Notes under the pieces: generated by a model
The model's input: the letters and a program-made list of their open reading frames with translations, nothing else
What the model was told of the DNA's origin: nothing
Databases searched by the model: none
Position numbers and translations under genes: made by a program
NCBI GenBank assembly: GCA_044344975.1
Contig: JBIJBY010000038.1
Location: 1-11,969, forward strand
Direction: 5' to 3'
Source of the DNA: IMCC26077 sp044344975
GTDB lineage: Bacteria; Actinomycetota; Actinomycetes; Nanopelagicales; Nanopelagicaceae
Length of the DNA: 11,969 nt
Part shown: positions 8,337 through 11,969 of the stretch, in pieces
How positions within the stretch are numbered: the stretch's first letter is position 1
Layout of the letters: the number at the start of each line of letters is the position of its first letter

Positions 8337-8341
8337 TCCTT
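8337..8341 (-). promoter_or_regulatory. Ribosome binding site pointing to a CTG start for the MauE-type gene
   Basis: The minus strand carries AAGGA over the trpA stop region, then seven bases, then the in-frame CTG at 8327-8329. No ATG, GTG or TTG in this frame lies at a suitable distance; the TTG at 8314 is 22 nt away. An out-of-frame GTG at 8324 opens only a shadow reading frame. Confidence 0.5.
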
Positions 8342-8343
8342 TG

Positions 8344-9165
8344 TTAAGTTAATCGGGCGCTCTTTGTTGCGCTAGCTAATGATTGAGCCAACTCTTTCAA
8401 GTTTGCCAAACCTTCATCGAAATTCTTACCTAAAAGCTCTTTAATTAGGGCGCTACCAATAATGACGCCATCTGCATACTTGGCAACTTCCCTAGCTTGT
8501 TCTGGAGTGGAAACGCCAAGTCCTACTGCTATTGGAAGATCAGTTACTTCACGGATTCGTGAGACCAAATCCTGCGCCGAATGTGAAACCGAATTCCTAG
8601 TTCCAGTCACGCCCATCAAGCTTGCCGCATAAATAAAACCCGAGGTGATGCTAGATACTTTCTTTAACCGTTCTACCGTTGTGCTCGGTGCAACAACAAA
8701 AATTGTGTTGATACCCGCCTTGATTGCGCTCTCTTTCCATGGCTGGGCTTGCTCAAAAGATAGATCAGGTGTGATGACACCAGAACCCCCTGCAACTGCT
8801 ATAGCATCGGCAAAATCATCGGAGCCAAATTGTTCAATCGGGTTCCAATAGGTCATCACGAGCGCTGCCGCCCCCGTTTGACTTGTATGTGCAAGAGTTG
8901 CCAATACATCCTTGGCCTTAACGCCATTTCGAAGCGCTAAATCTGCCGCTTCTTGAATAATTGGTCCGTCCATAACAGGATCGCTATACGGATATCCGAT
9001 TTCGATTGCATCAAATCCTGCGTTTACCAGAACGTCGATTGCCGCCTTACATCCCTCAATCGTTGGAAAGCCAGCTGGGATATATCCAATCAGCGCTGCT
9101 CTATTCTCACTTTTTGCTTCGAGAAGAACTCGTTCTAATGGCGTCTGGAGAATTTGCGCGCTCAT
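8344..9165 (-). CDS. trpA: Tryptophan synthase alpha subunit TrpA
   Basis: TrpA cleaves indole-3-glycerol phosphate to indole and glyceraldehyde 3-phosphate, and channels the indole to TrpB in the cytoplasmic alpha2-beta2 complex. The 273 residues give a complete TIM-barrel enzyme. The catalytic pair is present: Glu55 in the IEIGYPYSDP block and Asp66 in VMDGP. Tyr179 and the MGVTGTR phosphate-side loop (184-190) are also present, as are the later phosphate-binding strands IAVGLGVS (212-219) and GVIIGSAL (233-240). The ATG overlaps the trpB stop as ATGA, the classic coupled trpB-trpA junction. The MauE-type gene begins almost immediately after it, so trpA is probably not the end of the transcript. 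Nothing is unusual in length or key residues. Confidence 0.98.
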   Translation of the reverse strand: MSAQILQTPLERVLLEAKSENRAALIGYIPAGFPTIEGCKAAIDVLVNAGFDAIEIGYPYSDPVMDGPIIQEAADLALRNGVKAKDVLATLAHTSQTGAAALVMTYWNPIEQFGSDDFADAIAVAGGSGVITPDLSFEQAQPWKESAIKAGINTIFVVAPSTTVERLKKVSSITSGFIYAASLMGVTGTRNSVSHSAQDLVSRIREVTDLPIAVGLGVSTPEQAREVAKYADGVIIGSALIKELLGKNFDEGLANLKELAQSLASATKSARLT

Positions 9166-10349
9166 ACCATCCCAAAATATTCCGCAGCAGTCTGAACATC
9201 TTTGTCGCCTCGCCCGCTGAGATTAATCAGAAGTACTGCTGTCGGACCAAGCTCTCTGCCTAACTTCATTGCACCCGCAAGCGCATGCGCTGTTTCGATT
9301 GCGGGGATGATTCCCTCAGTACGGCAGAGAAGTGAGAATGCCTCCATCGCTTCGCTATCGGTAATCGGCCAATACTCAGCTCTTCCAATGTCATGGAGAT
9401 GAGCATGCTCTGGTCCAACGCCTGGGTAGTCAAGACCGGCGGAGATGGAGTGTGATTCAACGGTTTGACCATCATCATCCTGGAGCATGTAAGAGCGAGC
9501 ACCATGAAGAACTCCAGGGCGTCCACCAGAGATTGCAGATGCATGTCGACCTGTCTCTAGTCCATCACCACCTGCTTCAAGGCCAAGTAATCGAACACCG
9601 ACATCTTCAATAAATGGATAGAAGATTCCGATGGCGTTAGAGCCACCGCCCACACAGGCCAAGACAGCAGTTGGCAGCGCTCCGGTTAACTCGAGAACTT
9701 GCGCGCGCGCTTCGTCACCAATAATGCGGTGGAAATCTCGAACCATTACTGGAAATGGGTGTGGACCAGCAACTGTGCCCAATATGTAATGAGTTGTCTC
9801 GACGTTTGTCACCCAATCACGCATTGCCTCGTTGATAGCATCCTTTAAAGTTCGCGAACCGGCAGTAACAGGAACGACAGTGGCGCCGAGCAATCGCATT
9901 CGCGCAACATTGAGCGCTTGACGCTTTGTATCTTCTTCGCCCATATAAACAACGCACTCGAGCCCAAGGAGCGCTGCCGCAGTCGCAGATGCAACCCCAT
10001 GCTGTCCCGCGCCCGTTTCAGCTATGACGCGTTTCTTTCCCATTCGCTTTGTGAGTAGGGCTTGTCCTAAGACGTTATTGATTTTATGTGAACCAGTGTG
10101 ATTGAGATCTTCACGCTTCAGCAAGATGCGGGCACCACCACAATGCTGCGCAAAACGATGTGCTTCGGTGAGAATACTTGGACGCCCCGAGTAGGTCTTA
10201 TGTAGATGATCTAGCTCTGCAGCAAAAACTGGGTCGTCTTTAATCGCCCCATGCATCTGCGCCAATTCATCCAACGCAGCAATAAGCGCTTCTGGTACGT
10301 AGCGGCCACCGTAAGGCCCGAAAAGTCCCGTATCGAGAGTGACCGTCAT
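9162..10349 (-). CDS. trpB: Tryptophan synthase beta subunit TrpB
   Basis: TrpB is the PLP enzyme that joins indole to L-serine to make L-tryptophan. The 395 residues match the standard TrpB1 type that works with TrpA, not the longer TrpB2. Lys89 in HTGSHKINN is the PLP Schiff-base lysine. Glu111 in AETGAGQHG is the catalytic glutamate. GGGSNA at 234-239 binds the cofactor phosphate, Asp307 lies in the LDYPGVGPEH loop, and Ser378 in LSGRGDKD contacts the pyridine nitrogen. The N-terminus (LFGPYGGRYVPE) is typical and supports the chosen ATG. The trpC stop lies 2 nt upstream (TAG-GC-ATG) and trpA overlaps at the other end, so the three genes form a tight translational unit. Confidence 0.98.
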   Translation of the reverse strand: MTVTLDTGLFGPYGGRYVPEALIAALDELAQMHGAIKDDPVFAAELDHLHKTYSGRPSILTEAHRFAQHCGGARILLKREDLNHTGSHKINNVLGQALLTKRMGKKRVIAETGAGQHGVASATAAALLGLECVVYMGEEDTKRQALNVARMRLLGATVVPVTAGSRTLKDAINEAMRDWVTNVETTHYILGTVAGPHPFPVMVRDFHRIIGDEARAQVLELTGALPTAVLACVGGGSNAIGIFYPFIEDVGVRLLGLEAGGDGLETGRHASAISGGRPGVLHGARSYMLQDDDGQTVESHSISAGLDYPGVGPEHAHLHDIGRAEYWPITDSEAMEAFSLLCRTEGIIPAIETAHALAGAMKLGRELGPTAVLLINLSGRGDKDVQTAAEYFGMV

Positions 10350-10351
10350 GG

Positions 10352-11179
10352 CTATAGCCTACGGACTCTCTCGCGCTCTGCGCGATTTATAAAATCCTGG
10401 ATAGTCGCCTCAGGATTGCCATCCTTGACCAGCGCTTCACCGACCAAGATTCCCGAGGCGCCAGCAGCGCTCAAAGAGCCTACTTCAGCGCTCGTGCTGA
10501 TTCCCGACTCGGCAATCAATGGAATCGAAGAGGGAACGAGCGGGGCAAGCGTGGCAAAGGAGTTCGGATTTATCTCGAGCGTTTTTAGATTTCGAGCATT
10601 TATCCCAAGTAGGTCGATAGTCAAATCTCCCGTTTCTGCCAACTCTCGCACTCGAATTATTTCCGCTTCATCGTGCACTTCAATCAGAGTTTTCATGCCG
10701 AGAGTATGCGTAAGTTCTGAAAACTCAATTAGCTCACGGTCGTTCAATGCAGCAACAATTAACAAGATGATGTCAGCTCCGTATGCACGAGCCTCATAAA
10801 TTTGGTAGTCGTCTACGATGAATTCTTTCCGAAGCACGGGAATAGCGACCGCGCTTCGCACCAGAGCAAGATCTGCCAGTGAACCCTTAAAGCGGCGTTG
10901 CTCAGTTAGGACGCTCACCGCACATGCTCCCCCGGCTTGATAGCTGCGCGCGAGTTCAGCGGGATTATCTATCTCGGCAAGGGCGCCTTTACTCGGAGAA
11001 GATCTCTTCACTTCAGCGATAACACCAAAGGAGCCTTTCGTGAAATGCTCCATAACATTGAGAGCAGGGCCTGCTAGGGCTGCGTTAGCGCGCGCAATGA
11101 CCTCAGCAATTTTGGTCTGAGCCTTTCGCGCTTCGAGATCTTCGCGAACACCTTCGATGATCTCATCGAGAACAGTCAT
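10352..11179 (-). CDS. trpC: Indole-3-glycerol phosphate synthase TrpC
   Basis: TrpC closes the ring of CdRP (1-(2-carboxyphenylamino)-1-deoxyribulose 5-phosphate) to indole-3-glycerol phosphate, the substrate of TrpA. The 275-residue protein is a single-function TIM barrel, not fused to TrpF as in E. coli. All expected catalytic positions are visible: Glu56 and Lys58 (IAEVKRSSPS), Lys118 (LRKEFI), Glu167 (LIEVHD), Asn194 (GINARNL) and Glu224 (AESGI). GGACAVSVLTE at 83-93 and GILVGEAL at 243-250 are also family-typical. The start has GAGGG shortly upstream (minus strand GAGGGTTCGATG), an adequate ribosome binding site. A 38-nt gap without Trp codons or a terminator separates it from the small membrane protein gene, so co-transcription is likely. 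No trpD or trpF is present. Confidence 0.98.
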   Translation of the reverse strand: MTVLDEIIEGVREDLEARKAQTKIAEVIARANAALAGPALNVMEHFTKGSFGVIAEVKRSSPSKGALAEIDNPAELARSYQAGGACAVSVLTEQRRFKGSLADLALVRSAVAIPVLRKEFIVDDYQIYEARAYGADIILLIVAALNDRELIEFSELTHTLGMKTLIEVHDEAEIIRVRELAETGDLTIDLLGINARNLKTLEINPNSFATLAPLVPSSIPLIAESGISTSAEVGSLSAAGASGILVGEALVKDGNPEATIQDFINRAERERVRRL

Positions 11180-11217
11180 CGAACCCTCAGCTATCTATTC
11201 GTGATGGAGCAGAGCAA

Positions 11218-11424
11218 TTAATGTGAGGATTTCTTTCGGCCAAAACCTGCGCTCTTCATAACAAGGCCCACAATTGCGCCCAACCCGACAATAACAAAGC
11301 CAGCGATTGCGACCGGAACATTTGCGATCGAAATGGCAATTCCGGCGATAGTAGAACCGATAATCACGATGATGGTAGTTGTCCAGGCAGCTGGAGTGTG
11401 GCCATGGTTATTGATGCTGGACAT
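11218..11424 (-). CDS. Small HGxTPAAW membrane protein of the actinobacterial trp operon
   Basis: This protein of 68 residues has a short N-terminal tail carrying HGHTPAAW (7-14), two hydrophobic segments at about 16-34 and 37-56, and a basic tail (KSAGFGRKKSSH). I recognise it as the uncharacterised family (DUF6704-like) often found just before trpC in actinobacteria. No function is known to me. The longer reading from GTG at 11466 (82 residues) is less likely. The ATG at 11424 has AAGGAG with a 5-nt spacer, and starting there puts the conserved motif at the usual N-terminal position. The constant trp neighbourhood suggests a link with tryptophan or indole metabolism or simply an ancient operon position. 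A role in indole or tryptophan handling at the membrane is only a guess. Confidence 0.85.
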   Translation of the reverse strand: MSSINNHGHTPAAWTTTIIVIIGSTIAGIAISIANVPVAIAGFVIVGLGAIVGLVMKSAGFGRKKSSH

Positions 11425-11429
11425 TCTCG

Positions 11430-11435
11430 CTCCTT
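11430..11435 (-). promoter_or_regulatory. Ribosome binding site choosing the ATG at 11424
   Basis: The minus strand reads AAGGAG, five bases (CGAGA), then ATG. It is the strongest Shine-Dalgarno sequence in the window and decides against the GTG at 11466 as the start of the small membrane protein gene. Confidence 0.8.
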
Positions 11436-11448
11436 GTAAAGAGTACAA
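11434..11448. repeat. Inverted repeat TTGTA-N5-TACAA touching the ribosome binding site
   Basis: Perfect 5-bp arms TTGTA (11434-11438) and TACAA (11444-11448) surround a 5-nt spacer. On the minus strand it reads TTGTACTCTTTACAA and its last two bases are the first two of AAGGAG. It could be a protein-binding operator or an RNA hairpin that partly hides the ribosome binding site. It could also be chance, since the arms are short and AT-rich. Confidence 0.35.
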
Positions 11449-11480
11449 ATCGATGGCGGTGCTCACTGACTACTACCCTG

Positions 11481-11486
11481 ATTTTA
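11481..11486 (-). promoter_or_regulatory. Possible -10 box of an internal trp promoter
   Basis: The minus strand reads TAAAAT, five of six matches to TATAAT, within the 119-bp gap (11425-11543) that follows the Trp-associated membrane protein gene. It would give a 5' untranslated region of about 50 nt before the ATG at 11424. No good -35 hexamer is seen 16-18 nt upstream. A small GC-rich hairpin sequence (GGCGCTAACGCC, 11499-11510) lies there instead, without a U-run, so it is not a convincing terminator. The gap holds no TGG codon, so there is no sign of a Trp-leader attenuator. Confidence 0.25.
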
Positions 11487-11543
11487 CCTTAATTTGATGG
11501 CGCTAACGCCCTCGAAGCGCTGCAAAGATGGGAGAGCAGGGCG

Positions 11544-11816
11544 CTAGGCGCGGTCAACCGTTGGATCTTCGCCCTTGTCGAGTGCGCGCCACGGATCCTT
11601 TACTCGCTCGTAGCGCGATGGTAAGCCTGAGCGTCTTGAACCGCGACGGGCATATAACGGACGAATAATCAGAATGAGCGAAGAAGCTAATGCAAGAAAC
11701 ATTAGAGATGCTGACCACATCTCCAAGGAGCGCGCGAGGCTTTGAGTCGAAAACATCAGTGCCGATATCGAAAGTGCGAGCGCTGCGAAATATGAAACAG
11801 CGTGAGGCTTACGCAC
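11544..11816 (-). CDS. Trp-associated membrane protein (TIGR02234-like), short form
   Basis: This 90-residue membrane protein lies in the position of the actinobacterial 'trp region conserved membrane protein' (Trp_oprn_chp). Two hydrophobic segments are visible at about 8-24 and 36-52, followed by an arginine-rich stretch and a C-terminal signature LPSRYERVKDPWRALDKGED (65-84) that matches my memory of the family tail. Family members are usually about twice this length with four membrane segments, so this is a compact form. The GTG at 11816 overlaps the trpE stop as TAGTG and has GAAGG 8 nt upstream. A longer in-frame reading from GTG at 11885 (113 residues) would run far into trpE and adds only hydrophilic sequence, so I prefer 11816. 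The function is unknown; co-translation with TrpE is likely. Confidence 0.8.
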   Translation of the reverse strand: MRKPHAVSYFAALALSISALMFSTQSLARSLEMWSASLMFLALASSLILIIRPLYARRGSRRSGLPSRYERVKDPWRALDKGEDPTVDRA

Positions 11817-11969
11817 TACAGAGACCTTCGAAGCGAGTTGGCTGTCGCTATAGCGGTCAGTACTGCAGCGGCTTTGTTCACGCACTCCTGCTCTTCGCTC
11901 TCCGCGACTGAGTCTGCAACCACGCCAGCACCTGCCTGAACATAGGCTCTACCATCTTTGATTAGCGCA
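11816..11969 (-). CDS. trpE: Anthranilate synthase component I TrpE, C-terminal fragment
   Basis: Only the last 50 residues are in the window; the gene continues past the right edge. TrpE makes anthranilate from chorismate, with ammonia supplied by the glutamine amidotransferase TrpG, and is the feedback-controlled first step of tryptophan synthesis. The visible part carries the chorismate-binding domain end, AYVQAGAGVVADSV followed by ESEEQECVNKAAAVLTAIA. It closely resembles the end of E. coli TrpE (QAGAGVVLDS, then NKARAVLRAIATA). PabB and MenF/EntC-type enzymes share this domain, but the following trp genes make TrpE by far the likelier call. The protein ends at TAG (11816-11818) shortly after this domain, so there is no C-terminal TrpG fusion. 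Confidence 0.93.
   Translation of the reverse strand, partial: ALIKDGRAYVQAGAGVVADSVAESEEQECVNKAAAVLTAIATANSLRRSL

Noticed and set aside
10251..10799. 182-residue open frame on the plus strand opposite trpB/trpC
   Set aside because: It lies entirely antisense to the end of trpC and the start of trpB, which carry full catalytic motif sets. Its composition is Ser/Arg/Ala-rich with no recognisable domain, as expected for a shadow frame.
11499..11510. GC-rich hairpin GGCGCTAACGCC as a transcription terminator
   Set aside because: The stem is only 4-5 bp and is not followed by a run of U on either strand. The downstream genes clearly belong to the same pathway.
1..11969. Mobile element, phage, defence island, CRISPR or tRNA content
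   Set aside because: No transposase, integrase, repeat array, cloverleaf or defence-type gene was seen. Every gene fits a conserved housekeeping neighbourhood and base composition looks even throughout.

Overview
The window is an ordinary-looking but densely packed stretch of a bacterial chromosome. All twelve genes lie on the minus strand, so the transcription order runs from high to low coordinates. Gene content, gene order and motif style point to an actinobacterium: a trp operon carrying the actinobacterial 'Trp-associated' membrane protein and the small HGxTPAAW membrane protein, followed by a DsbA-like protein, lgt and gltBD. The base composition is moderate, not the very high GC of soil actinomycetes, and gaps are tiny. 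Together these suggest a streamlined, possibly freshwater acI-like (Nanopelagicales) lineage. That placement is inference from memory of such genomes and was not tested by a search.

In transcription order: the 3' end of trpE (11816-11969, cut by the right edge); a half-size Trp-associated membrane protein (11544-11816); a 119-bp gap; a 68-residue HGHTPAAW membrane protein (11218-11424); trpC (10352-11179), trpB (9162-10349) and trpA (8344-9165), nearly end to end; a MauE-type membrane protein (7886-8314, perhaps starting at 8329); a membrane-anchored DsbA-like thioredoxin-fold protein (7166-7876); lgt (6322-7158); a VIT1/CCC1-type metal transporter (5577-6287); a 108-bp gap; gltB (936-5468); and gltD (1-943, cut by the left edge after 314 residues).

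Functionally there are three blocks. TrpE makes anthranilate from chorismate and an ammonia donor, and TrpC, TrpB and TrpA carry out the last steps to tryptophan. trpD, trpG and trpF are not in the window; in actinobacteria the TrpF step is normally done by the bifunctional PriA. MauE, DsbA-like and Lgt form an envelope-protein maturation block for cysteine redox chemistry and lipoprotein lipidation. GltB and GltD form NADPH-dependent glutamate synthase, the main ammonia-assimilation partner of glutamine synthetase. Junctions such as ATGA, TAGTG and ATGGCTGA overlaps argue for translational coupling within each block.

No mobile element, CRISPR array, tRNA, rRNA or phage gene was seen, and no stretch over 300 bp lacks a gene. 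The points worth a second look are a possible CTG start for the MauE gene, a possible leaderless start for the metal transporter, the shortened Trp-associated membrane protein, the uncharacterised 68-residue protein with a palindrome over its ribosome binding site, and the linkage of the redox/lipidation genes to trpA. I found no clearly novel system.
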